Origin: Dermacentor variabilis
Lineage: Eukaryota; Arthropoda; Arachnida; Ixodida; Ixodidae
Length of the DNA stretch: 64,000 bases
Reading direction: 5' to 3'
NCBI RefSeq assembly: GCF_050947875.1
Contig: NC_134572.1
Span: 123,313,105 to 123,377,104 of the forward strand
Below, piece by piece: positions 12,725 through 23,873 of the stretch. Both the position numbers and the translations under genes were made by a program. Within the stretch, counting starts at the first letter, position 1; each line of letters starts with the position of its first letter. The notes beneath the pieces were generated by a model, which was given only the letters and a program-made list of their open reading frames with translations, did no database searches and was not told where the DNA came from.

Positions 12725-13450
12725 GAAACACGAGGGTGACTGTCACGCAAACGGGTGATGCTACACAAACCGAAGAAGCCTCCCCCAGCCCCCGCCCCCT
12801 CGCCCTCTGCTTCTCCCGCCACCCCTTCCCCACGAAAACGCGGCGTGCGCTCGCAGCCCGCGCGAGGTGTCCCACGCTAGGAGATCGTGAAAAATTGTCC
12901 TCTCCGCCGACGGAGGCAAACAAATGAAGCTTTTGCCCCGATACGAATAAATTGCGCACCGAAAAAGGGGGTCGGCGACGGCCCGGCGCGAGGTTGGACG
13001 GCTGCGCACGGCTCAGCAAAGGCGGGAGGAAGCTGCTCCCCGAACAAAAGACCGGACACAGCGCTAAACACACAAGACGGGCTCGCCGTTTGCGAAGGGC
13101 TGCCACCGGGACGGCCAGGAAGGAGGGCGCCATTGAGAAGGATGCATTGGGGAGAGCGGCCGCGAAGAAGCGAGCCAAGAAGCAGGTACGAAATGAGTAG
13201 CGAAACCAGAAAAGGCATCCGAGATGTAGAAGCTCTCTTCGTCTATTTTTCTCTTCTTCTGCGAGGACGCGATTTTGCTTTCTGTTTTTTTTTTCTGCGC
13301 AGTGTCCCAACAGCAGAATGCTGCAGAAAGAATGCGGTGATAAAAGAGGTTACCAAAGTGCACCTGACGCCTCCAGGGAAAGCGCAGAAGGGGGCGAGAC
13401 CCAAATGCTGCAAAGGACGCACGAAGGAGCGCTGGGCGAAGCAGTGAAAA
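12725..13450. other. GC-rich island with overlapping long frames
   Basis: The GC- and CpG-rich block holds a 186-codon plus-strand frame (12887-13447) opposite a 209-codon minus-strand frame (13310-12681). Both proteins are arginine/serine/proline-rich, with no domain, signal or repeat. Long frames on both strands together are typical of stop-poor DNA. A CpG-rich promoter or untranslated exon is possible; a protein-coding gene is not supported. Confidence 0.35.
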
Positions 13451-13500
13451 GAATTTCTTCTCACTGCGATCATAGCAGCAACAATTTTCGTTTTCGATCG

Positions 13501-13521
13501 ATCATTTATTCAATAAATGAT
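13501..13521. repeat. 21-bp near-perfect palindrome
   Basis: ATCATTTATT, a single C, then AATAAATGAT. Ten-base perfect arms around one base. Confidence 0.9.
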
Positions 13522-13568
13522 GGTGCTTTGAAAATTTTAACCGGGCTCTTGACTGGCTAATATCCCTG

Positions 13569-14443
<875 letters not shown>

Positions 14444-14661
14444 CCAACACTACTTAGATCGCACAAGGCCTTTTGACTCCGTGACGTCATGTCAACTGGC
14501 CTGACTGCCATAGACTCTAATGGGCATGCTCCCGAATAGGCGACAGGGCTTACGACGTCACGGCTTTCGTCACGCCAGCCTTATCAATAAAAATTTCGGG
14601 CAAGGTAGCGCGACGTAATGGATCGGAGTTAAGAGGCCTTGTGCTATCTAGGTGGTGTCGG
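14444..14661. mobile_element. 218-bp terminal-inverted-repeat element (MITE-like)
   Basis: The left end (14444-14481, CCAACACTACTTAGATCGCA onward) and the reverse complement of the right end (14624-14661, CCGACACCACCTAGATAGCA onward) match at 32 of 38 positions. Both contain GCACAAGGCCT. The element has no coding capacity, as expected of a MITE moved by a transposase made elsewhere. I could not define a target-site duplication, so the outer limits and superfamily are uncertain. GC-rich, TGACGTCA-like motifs lie inside. Confidence 0.6.
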
Positions 14662-15184
14662 GTAATCGCACCTCTCTTTCTCTTTTTTTTTTTTGCGCAT
14701 GCGCATGCGCCGGAAGCGCACAGGAGACTGACAGACGGACGGACGGACAGACGAGTCGCCTAGCCAGATAAAGCGTCGCTGTAAAATAACTACGTTGAAG
14801 ACTTTTCCGTCGCGCTGGATCAACTAGCACCGTCGCTATGACGAATAAGTATTATGGATTAGTTTATATACAATAATTTTCTGGCTTTTCTCAAACTATA
14901 TATCGAACCTACACTTCATCTCTTCAGTGTAACGATTCGCTGTCACAATAACAACTTCCATTTACGAAGTTACGTTCTTTCGGGTGGTGAACAAAGCTAA
15001 GCTATCCCGTTATTTTTTTAAACCCTCATTCATTTTTAAACAGTTCCCGCGTTAGTTTGCTCCTAGATATTGTTGTCTGTACTGTTGTAACTGTACACAT
15101 ATTATTTAACTGCATTTCCTTTAAGGTTTATTGGGACATGTCCGGCTACTTACGTAGCCCTCAGCTGAAAATGACCGCCCAGTA
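14662..15184. other. Intergenic stretch leading into a (TGAT)n array
   Basis: Contains GCGCATGCGCATGCGCC (about 14695) and a short (GGAC)n-like stretch near 14735. The segment before the (TGAT)n array could be a LINE 3' UTR because such elements end in short tandem tails, but there is no coding remnant to support this. Confidence 0.35.

Positions 15185-15272
<88 letters not shown>
15185..15272. repeat. (ATTG/TGAT)n microsatellite
   Basis: About 22 uninterrupted 4-bp units. The minus-strand frame through it encodes only an Ile-Asn-Gln-Ser repeat and is not a gene. Confidence 0.95.
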
Positions 15273-15273
<1 letters not shown>

Positions 15274-17087
15274 CCGGTACTCGTTTTTGAGGAGTAACTG
15301 TGAAATTATCAATTATACGCATGACTGCAAGGGTAGGGAATTCAAGAGGTACCTGAATTCTATTGCATCCTGTGGGTTAGCAGTGCCAACAGCTGCATGT
15401 CATCCCATCAACTCATGCCTGCCGTAGAACACTGCAACGTAAGACGCTGAACTTTATGCCAACGAGCGGACGCGCAAACTCTTTATAGAACGTCGTTAAA
15501 ATAAAAAAACGTCAGAGCCGAGAATCTTACAACGAATTCATAAGCAAAAACAAGTACATAAGCTGCCCGTCTGTCAGGGATCTCGCCAATCTTGACACAC
15601 CCCTGAGAATTCTCGGAATTTGGAGATGTGAGCCGAGCGGTAGCGCCGAAACGGAGGGATCTCCGAAGTCAAGCTAGCCGAGCCTGTCGAATCGGGAACG
15701 CCCTGGGACAGACGGCCGTATACTGAAAGCACCGTATTTTCCTTTAGCAGCCAGCAATATGACGTTCAAATCTACGCACTCGCCTCTCTAACTCACGGGT
15801 GCTCGACGCCGGTTCCCTCGAAGGGGACTGCAGCGGTGGTTTCTAGCGCACCCGGGCTGCTTCCTCCGCTAATGGGGCGGAAAGAAAGCCATTCAATTTG
15901 CTCGATAAGTCAGAAACGCCCCACTCCAACGAAGCTAGCGATTAGTATCCGGCTCGATATCAAGTATATCGCTCCTAAACGGTCGAGAACCGTGGCAAAG
16001 AATATCGTCAGCAGCTGTCCTGAAGCGTAAACCAACGCTCATCCTTTCGAACGCTGATTAGTGTGCCAAATGGGCGGCACATTTGTATTGCTCATGAATG
16101 TATGTTGTGAAAGTCGGAATGCTGTGCTCCGTTTCAGAGCGCGGTTCAGTTTCCTAAAATGCCGACAAGTGCGTCCTACTTTAAAGAAATGCCTTCTAGC
16201 ATCACTTTCCGGGTAGCCCGAAGCGCGATATGAAGACACGACATTAGCAGGCAATTACTGTACAACCGTATTATTGCTCTGGGCTTCAAACGTGTGCCAG
16301 TCTTTTGTCCAACATTTTGACGGTTTTTTTCCCTGCGTTTATTTTTGATCGAGAACTGTTTATTCACCGGACATTGATAATTTTAGGGCTCGTCGCGGAG
16401 CGTCTCATCACGCTTTTCACCTCTCTCTTCACTTTCTGACCTTTTAAATTGCACTGCAGAGCTAAAGTTCCATTCTCGGCATTGTCGCATGAACTTTGCG
16501 CTTAGGCCAGAAAACTCCGGGACTCGCCCTTGGCTTTCTCTTCTACAGTGCAGCGTCAGCAGTGTGACTTGGCTATACCCATTTGCGTGGGCGGCGAACG
16601 CATCCTGTTCCCCTCTTTCTCATTTATTTTTTTTTCTATCTCTCTCTATCTCTCGTTTGTTCCGCTTCCGGTTCGCGGCGCTGGGCTAATGGCGCGTCGG
16701 CGGCGGGCTGTGAAGGCGCGGGGAGTTTGAGGGAAAGCGTCATTCACGGAGGAGCGAGCTCGCACAACTGACTCGCGCCCCGCGCACAAAGCGAGCTGAT
16801 TTACGCGGGCTCCCGTGCAGAGGAAGCACGGAAGGTTTGCGTGCCGGCGTAAACAACATTACTCTGTGAACACTGTAAAATAACTGCCAGGCAGTCCTCT
16901 CGGTATCGGTTCACCAAAAAAAAAAGAAGAGGGACGAGTCGCTATTCTTCTGATCATCGACCTTAAACAACGACCTTTGTGGCTAACATAGCTATGCATT
17001 AGCCACGCGTTTCTCAGCCACCAAGACCGGTAGAGGACGTAAATACTTTGACACAAGGAAGCGCTTAAATATAACGCCTCTTATATA
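15273..17087. other. Intergenic stretch, nothing recognised
   Basis: Holds a moderately GC-rich part near 15600-15960 and another near 16560-16830. No domain or repeat family recognised. Confidence 0.5.
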
Positions 17088-17305
17088 CGGTGTCCCAGCT
17101 AAAGTTAGCCATGCTGTTATAAGAAAAAAATGAAAGAAAAAGAACCCGTTACCAGATACGGTAGTAAGACTTAAAGTGTTAGGTCTTCAGACATGTGACG
17201 AACGAACACCGTAGGCATTGTAACTGTATCTAGCCACATGGTTCTTTGATTGTTTTTTCTTAACTTTTTGTCATAACAGCTTGGCTAACGTTAGCTGGGA
17301 CACGG
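17088..17305. mobile_element. 218-bp MITE with GTGTCCCAGCTAA termini
   Basis: The left terminus reads CGGTGTCCCAGCTAAAGTTA and the reverse complement of the right terminus reads CCGTGTCCCAGCTAACGTTA. Both go on with GCCAWGCTGTTAT and A-rich DNA, so the inverted repeats extend over about 35 bp with few mismatches. The core has no open frame. Flanks are TATATA on the left and CATATT on the right, which suggests insertion at a TA-rich site but gives no clean duplication. It is a non-autonomous DNA transposon. Confidence 0.75.
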
Positions 17306-18580
17306 CATATTTTGCGCAGGTTACTCTGCACTCAGCCACGGCCGAACGTTAACCGTTATTAGTGGAAGAAAGTACCATATACTTAGTTACCGACATTTTC
17401 TTCTTGATTACACAAATCTAGAGAGAATTATGACATGGCACGACACTTTAATTAAAGTAAAAGAAGAAAACAATATCCAGTGACTTCAACGTCACACAAC
17501 TGAATTACGGCGACAGCAGCGCATCCTGCCACAGTGAACGCCGCCACTGTTGTTTTGCTTGCGAGCTTGCTGCTCCTCAAATAATTGTACTCATCCACGG
17601 CCACTCTACCGACAGGCCACGGCTACATCTTGCTAAACTGCACCAGCGCTTCGCCCTGCGTGTGGAACGGCCAGCCTTTCCTTGATCTATTTAAAATAAA
17701 AGTCTATCCTATTACTTTTAATTATTGTAATAGCACTAAAACGTTCACTCGGAAGCATGTTAGTACGTTTAGGGCTTTATTTGCCTTGTGCACCCGAGAA
17801 ATATATTTTTTTTACAGAAACCTTGTGACTAAACAGTAAACGCAGTTCTTAAAGACATAGTAAGCAAGAAGTGAGTACATTTACGGCTCCACATCGATCC
17901 TCGTAAAAACAACAGCGACTCTCCAGGGCAGGGCCTGCTTGATTCTAATCATTTGTAAAGTTAGCCCTGCCTTCGTTCTCATTGCCCGCAATACACCTCA
18001 TTCACGCATTATCTGTCTGGCTCTGACCAAAACGGACAAGAAGCACTGCCACAAAGTCCCTCAACAGTAGACCCGTGCGCACGTCGCTAGTCCGTCGATG
18101 ACCGGCTCACTCTACCACGCGAAGCACCAGAAGAACTTTTATAGGCCGTCGTGCGTGGCACGTCCTACAAGTTTTCGGCGTCACCTGGTGATTTCCGCCG
18201 AGCCCCGGATAGAGAGTTGTGTTCACTAAAGTCTTCCCCCTCTCCATCGCTTTTTCTGTAATGTGAAATTTGTAAGTTTCAGCCAAACGTGAAGCAATAA
18301 AAACAATTTATTGTTACATTTGAACTCATTGAACGGTGTTTCAACCATACACGGGTGCGACATCTTGGCGCGCCGCAGCAAGCAAAGCAACGCCTGTTAT
18401 ATAGAAGGAACAGTGCCCTGGCAGAAACCAGGCACTTCACAACGCTGGCGTGTTGCGGAGCGTCGGTAGTGACGCCGTAGTCATTGCACCTTGACGGTGC
18501 TCAAACTGAGACCAACACGATAGCGTCGGCGTTAGTGGGCGTCAAGTGAAATATTAAATAATACTAGCTTCGCTGCAGTG
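17306..18580. other. Intergenic stretch, nothing recognised
   Basis: No coding or repeat signature except a small imperfect hairpin at 18411-18437 (AGTGCCCTGG against CCAGGCACT). Confidence 0.5.
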
Positions 18581-18690
18581 GCAAACGGTGCCAGAGAACC
18601 CGAGGGACACGAGACAGGGGCGGTCTCAGGGTGCCCTGCGATCTTCCCCGTCTCCTGTTATTGTGTCTCGTGTTCTCTGGCACCGTTCGC
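18581..18690. repeat. Fold-back (hairpin) sequence, 110 bp
   Basis: GCAAACGGTGCCAGAGAAC (18581-18599) is repeated in reverse complement at 18672-18690 with one mismatch. Inner parts share CACGAGAC-type motifs in a shifted register, so the pairing is good at the base and weaker inside. This is probably a decayed fold-back element. Confidence 0.7.
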
Positions 18691-20214
18691 CGGTATAATG
18701 ATGCAATTAGCCGAACGATGCGTTTTGACGAGTGACCTTGACGTTCACTGTCCGTTGTGCTCGGACTATAGGGCACGCACACAGCAGCTCAACATGAACG
18801 CTGATGTCTGTATTGTGCGCATGCGCGCAGTGCTCGTGTCAGCAACAGAAGGGAGAACGATGCCCTGGCTTCGAAACTGACTGGTTAAGCGGCGGGTTGA
18901 CGGTGCACCCACTTCGCTTGGTCGTTTTCTCGCAGTCGAACTCACTCCGCGACCCTGGAGGCCCTTTAACCCTCCGCGCGCCAGCTGGGCACGCGCCGTC
19001 CATAACGGGTCCATAGCACGAAGGCGGCTGCGGCAGTGCGAATGCATCTCATGCGTCCGTATATTTTCTACTGCAAAAAAAATTACTTTTTATCGTGATA
19101 GCCATGTGCTATGAACCCTCCAGGTAGAGTTTCGGCGTCGCCGTCACGTTGGGTATAAAGTTCAAGTGCGATAATATAGCACTCCCGGTGCTGTAATGCT
19201 GTGAGTGCGGGGAAAATCGTGTGATGGTGAGCCTAGAAGAATGCTGATTTGATGTGCGCCGTCTTCCCCCGTGTCCAATGTTAAAGGTCACGTGATCAAG
19301 CGCGCTCATGGAGAGGAGAAAGCACGTCTCTCACTATAGCCCCGCCGTGGCGACGCACGGCTGTCCGCGCGGCTGAGTGCAAACGTCGTTTCTTGGAGGT
19401 AATGTTCGACGTGCGCAAATGCCAATAGTGGTATGCGAACATTCGAAACTTTCAAATAATAAATCTAATATTGTGACATTTGATTCAACCTTTGAATGCA
19501 ATACTCCCGATTCGGTTTGGCTATCAAATTGAAGTGTCCCTATACGAAAATACGAATAGTTTTGAAATACTTCACGTCGTTGACTGCACATGAATAGAAA
19601 TGAAATTCAAGTGGAAGTACGACAAGTTTCATTCCATCTACATGCTGCGTAGTTCAGAAAGCCAGCGTTTTTCGGCTAAGCACGATCACTCGCAATAAAG
19701 CTTGGTTTATACATGGCATCGCGCAGTGGGCATTCCTTGGTACCATTTATAAATGGAGCCACCTGCCTCCTCTCATTGAATTAAACCTGAATGCGTTTCA
19801 TTGTCTATACACTTGATACAATAGAACACCAAATCCGCATAAGCATCGTCAAAGTGTCTAGCACTGCGAAGTTGTTAAATTGCAGTGTGCACCCACAGGT
19901 ATTGCGGTGGGTGCACACTGGAAGGCCCACTGGAAGCAACGCGTGCACAACGCGTGCACAAGCAACGCGTGCAGCAACGCGTTGCTTGCTCAGCCTTGTG
20001 CTCAGGCATCCCCCGGCCTCTCTCACGTAGCAGCGCCCACATGACAAGGGCACATCGCGGACCACGCCTACTGAGCACCTCACATACTGGCTGGTGCGAC
20101 CTTCGCACTTTGCAGTGCTCCTGTTTACCTGGTTTATACGTGCGTGAAGTGTGACAGTGCCACCTGGAGCATCTGGAGTCCACGATCGCCAGCAGCATTT
20201 CATTACGACGAGTC
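18691..20214. other. Intergenic stretch with one perfect hairpin
   Basis: No gene recognised. The perfect hairpin at 19883-19920 is listed separately. It is followed by short direct repeats of ACGCGTGCA or AACGCGTGCA between about 19938 and 19985. Confidence 0.5.
19883..19920. repeat. 14-bp perfect hairpin
   Basis: CAGTGTGCACCCAC, a 10-base loop, then GTGGGTGCACACTG. Confidence 0.9.
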
Positions 20215-20545
20215 CTCGACAGAGCGTTTTCGCGCTAGGACCACTCGTTCATATACAAGCTGAGGATCGGATGTCTACATCCAGATGAAAGACTCTTCCG
20301 GCAGAGTAGGATGACATCCTCCAAATGCCTTCACTGCCATGCAGTTGAGACCCTGGCTCACATTTTTCTGAAGTACCCAGCTCGCAGAATCCAAAAGGAG
20401 CCGCATGGTGTCTGCTTTCCCATGCCCCAATTTCCGGACGGCGAGCCTACGGGACCTCCGGTTCCTCCTGGGCCAGGGGCACTACACCGCAGGGCTGTCC
20501 AGGCTATACTTGATTTCGCGTAGGACATCGACCCCATCGCCCAAG
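20215..20545 (+). pseudogene. I-type LINE C-terminal (zinc-knuckle) remnant
   Basis: The plus-strand frame reads LRIGCLHPDERLFRQSRM, then SKCLHCHAVETLAHIFLKYP. This corresponds to the CxxCxxxETxxHxLxxCP motif after ribonuclease H in I-type LINEs; the final cysteine of the motif reads Y here. Before the frame ends, RAVQAILDFA fits the usual end of these proteins. It belongs to the same element class as the remnant at 3912 but is on the other strand and covers a later part of the protein. Nothing upstream is recognisable as RNase H, so this is a short 3' fragment. Confidence 0.7.
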
Positions 20546-21095
20546 TATAGGCTCACATGACCCGCAGACCCTCCCTAAGGCAGTGCGCTGAACAAACATC
20601 CACTCTTCCTCTCCGTGATGTCCCCGGACATCGAGTTGGCCACACGCCGCACTGACCTTTACTCTTTTCCTCCTACTATTTCTCTTCGTTGCCCATACCC
20701 TTCCCACAACAGAGCGGTTCATGTGTCCATCAAGGTGTGTGACACTTACGGGCTTTATTTTTTATTTTTTCGGTAGCCACTTCCTGCTCTTGCACCGCCC
20801 TTCCCTTAAGGCAAGATACCCGAGCGCTGGCGCCCAACCATGCAAAAGACCAAAAAAAATTTGCTCTTAAGTTATCTAATATTTAAAATTATGCAGATTC
20901 AAGCACATGTTGGCATTATGGGAATCGGCTAATGAAATTTTATAACTTTGCCCATTATATACCTGCGTCTTTCGCGTAAAGGAAACTAGCGCACGCATGT
21001 GGTCTCGCGTACGCGTGCTACGTCATGTGAGAAATCTTATATCGGCTTGTGTTTCTTCATTCCTTCTTATATGTTATAAATGCACCCGGGCCACT
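20546..21095. other. Intergenic stretch downstream of the LINE remnant
   Basis: Pyrimidine-rich near 20650-20700 and A/T-rich near 20750-20940. The first part may be 3' UTR of the LINE remnant. No gene seen. Confidence 0.4.
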
Positions 21096-21395
21096 TACTG
21101 GCCAGTCCCCCACTATGGGGGACTGGTCATACTAAGGAAATCCCAATCATCATCAACACGTGGCAATAACGCCGATGAGCTAGTTGTTGTTCGCGCGATA
21201 TGTACCACCCGCTTCTTGGCAAGCCCCCTTTGTGGTGTGTGTCACGTATGAAAAATCATCATCATCATCATCATTATCACAATCAACAACAACAATAACA
21301 ACAACAACAACATGCGGGCGCGTTTTCGGAACGGTCGCCCGTTGTGGGCATGTGCCATAATATGGGATTCATAATCATCATCAAGCGGTGATCAT
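21096..21395. repeat. Three diverged units with CC(N)GGG hairpins and ATCATCATC tails
   Basis: Three segments (about 21098-21160, 21215-21270 and 21330-21385) each show a GGC...CCC...GTGGG or TGGGGG stretch, then GGTCATAC, GTCACGTATG or GTGCCATAAT, then an (ATC)n run. The first forms a perfect hairpin: CCAGTCCCCC (21102-21111), ACTAT, GGGGGACTGG (21117-21126). They look like tandemly arranged members of one family, each with its own short tail. Confidence 0.45.
21254..21313. repeat. (ATC)n and (AAC)n microsatellites
   Basis: A run of ATC units followed by a run of AAC units with a few interruptions. Confidence 0.9.
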
Positions 21396-22539
21396 AGCAA
21401 AGAGGTAGTTTATGTTGGCACGAGAAGAGTCTACGTGCAGTTGTGGCCTTTGCCTGGCGAAGGCCGAGGCCACAATTGCTCGTACGTTATTTGGAGACAG
21501 TGAACATCCGTTCTTGCGTGAAATGTTACAGAGCTCCGATTAGTTCATTAACTTCATAATGCAGCAGTGTCATCAGATGCCAACGACGCCCCGTATTGTT
21601 GCGAAAGCGTCCAGTGGCTCATTGAGCGAAAAAGCCGGCTGTGCACTCTGTAGCAGTGAGACGGCACCTAAACTCGCATTACCATTGGCAACAACGCCAT
21701 GTCACTAGCGCGCCTCTATGGAGTTCCCACTGGCTGCGACAACACTTCACGAGCTGCGCGTCGACGGAGCGGAATGGTGGCATGGCGGCGTTGGCACCGC
21801 AGGCTGCTGCTGCTTGCTGGCTCGGGCAGCACGTGCCACTATGGTACAAAAGTCGCAGCGCAAAACTCGAAAGACCACTGAGCGCCGTTCAATATGACAT
21901 TAATGCTTTCGCATTCACAACTCATAAGAAGTGCTTAGGTATCCTCGGATTCTTTCTTTTTAGGTCGGCCTTATCAGGATGTACTTAAGAGGTTCCGTGA
22001 AACGTGTGCACCTCCTGGAGTTAAAACATTTTTATTTAAATTTCATTCGGAAACGCTTACTATTAAAATCTGGTTAAGCTCGAGGAGCTGCTTCATGCCG
22101 TGGTCACCGAACGGTGGATTCCGTCCACGTGCGGAAAACATACATCGCTGTTTTATAGACTGTAGAGATATGCTTTTTGTGACATTCTCCAAAGGACGTT
22201 TAGAAAAGATACTGACATCACTTCATTATCGATTAGGTTTCTACCGCTTAAAAATGGTGGCACTCCTCCCTATGACATGTTCATAGTACTGAATGTACAC
22301 AGCCTCTGGAAACCTATACTGTGTGGTGGCCATGCAGAAAGCCCGCGATCTACAAGGTCATTCTATCTTTATAGCGCAGCTTACGTGAGAGGTGTGTACG
22401 CTGAGCAGGAACCTCCGTCTGACTGGATGCACTTGTTAGACGCATGTCTGCGTTTAACCGAGTTTTGAGCGTGCAGCGATGTTCGCTCTGTAACATACAT
22501 TCCGTTTAACTCTCCATGTATCACAGAAAAAGAAAAGTG
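21396..22539. other. Intergenic stretch, nothing recognised
   Basis: Contains a small inverted repeat near 21438-21476 (TTGTGGCCTT against GGCCACAA). No domain recognised in the open frames. Confidence 0.5.
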
Positions 22540-22700
22540 CAGTCATGGCCTAATTGTTAAAGCATTGGACTGCTGCGCTGGGGGCCCAGGTTCAATTTCC
22601 GCCATGGGACATGCTTCATTTCTTTGTGTGAATTCGAATCTACTCGGCGAGAACCCGACTAGTGACCGGCCGACGGCCGACCGACTCGAGCGAAACTGTG
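22540..22700 (+). mobile_element. tRNA-derived SINE, plus strand (second family)
   Basis: A tRNA-like head with A-box-like TGGCCTAATTGTTAAAGC (22546 on) and B box AGGTTCAATTTCC (22588-22600) is followed by GCCATGGGACATGCTTCATT and CTACTCGGCGAGAACCCGAC. The distance between the boxes fits an internal polymerase III promoter. The body differs from the SINEs at 2051 and 48551, so this is a separate family or subfamily. The 3' limit is approximate. Confidence 0.65.
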
Positions 22701-23564
22701 GAATTGTAGGCAAAGAAAGTTAAAACAAGCAATTAGCTTCAAACAATCTAATATACTTATTGGGCGGTGACTAGCACCGGCAGCTTGCGCCGGTCTTTTC
22801 CAATGCGCCATCAAGGCCTGTAACACCCCTGGCGGCACCCCTTGTCATGCCAGCCTTGAGATACGCCTGGCAGCGACAAGGGAGATGTTCCCTCTGCGCA
22901 GTAGAAGTTGCCTCGCGTGCTTCTATGCGCTAAGTTTCAGGCCCCACTTGCGGTTGGGACACCGTTCGAGGAGATCGACTGCAACGTTGAGCCTTGCTAT
23001 CGCTTTCGGACAGAACTATCGCGTTTTTCTTTCTTTTTTCTTTTTTTTTCTTTTGTCGCGTTTTGGGGTTTTGGAATATTCTGTTTCTGTGATCTCATAA
23101 AGTTATTGATCATCTATAACTACTAGGGATAACTTAAAGAAGTGATCCCTCCACTGCGCTACGACGCTGTCATCTCACATTTCGGATTGTTCCTTCGATC
23201 TTTCGTTCGTTTGCTTGCTTCTTTGTTTGTCCACCTACTTATTTATTGATTTATTTGCCTATTTACTTATTGAGATACAGATTTGTCGGCGATTATTTTG
23301 TCACCGGCTGCTCCACGCACTGTAGAAAGGAAGCAGCTTTGGACGGACAATCAGACACTAAGCATCAAAACTTTGCTTTCGGCAAGTGGCACTGTTCATT
23401 GAAAACACCACCGAAAAAAAAAAAGAAAAAGATAAGGAGGAAGGAGAAAGAAAGGAAGAAGTACAATAGCAGTGTATACAAAGGTCGCAACTGCTGCAAT
23501 TCCCGACAGAAGCCTGCAGTGCACACGCGGTCATCTGGAAACAAGTATCTTCAGAAGTGAACAA
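22701..23564. other. Intergenic stretch, nothing recognised
   Basis: T-rich near 23020-23060 and A-rich near 23410-23460. The lysine-rich frame through the A-rich part is composition-driven. Confidence 0.5.
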
Positions 23565-23718
23565 GGGCCCGTATAGATAAAAAAAAAATATTCTGATGCT
23601 ATAAATGTTCGTCAGGAAAAAAAATCTGTCTATCCTGTTGCTGGACATATTATTAGGGATGGCGACCTGCAAATGGCCAAGAGAACTTACGAGCAAAAGG
23701 CTACGTGAATGAGGGACC
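23565..23718. mobile_element. 'GGGCCC' terminal-inverted-repeat element, copy A
   Basis: Starts with GGGCCCGTATAGAT and ends with ACTTACGAGCAAAAGGCTAC followed by GTGAATGAGGGACC, which resembles its inverse. The internal CTGGACATATTA is identical in the copy at 58490. The element has no coding capacity and is likely a MITE. Confidence 0.55.
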
Positions 23719-23746
23719 ACTCTATTAGTTTAAACCTGAAGATCAG

Positions 23747-23873
23747 GGGCCGAATTCACAGAACATTCCGCCGTCACTGCTGCTTGCTATTGGCTGGCTG
23801 CCTTCGCTCGAAACATGTCCAGAATCACGATTAGCTGGAATCTGTTCTTACGAACACCTTTAGCGTGAGCCCT
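23747..23873. mobile_element. 'GGGCC' terminal-inverted-repeat element, copy B
   Basis: Starts with GGGCCGAATTCACAGAACA and ends with TTACGAACACCTTTAGCGTG followed by AGCCCTCG. The terminal GGGCC, the GAATTCAC or GTGAA phrase and the TTACGAAC phrase are shared with copies A and C. It lies only 28 bp beyond copy A. Confidence 0.5.

Noticed and set aside
12681..13310. 209-codon minus-strand open frame
   Set aside because: Lies in a GC-rich, stop-poor block opposite a 186-codon plus-strand frame; low-complexity basic protein with no domain. A chance frame is the simpler reading.
12887..13447. 186-codon plus-strand open frame
   Set aside because: Same GC-rich block; no domain, no signal peptide and no conserved-looking start.
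15121..15312. Frame encoding an Ile-Asn-Gln-Ser repeat
   Set aside because: Translation of the tetranucleotide microsatellite.
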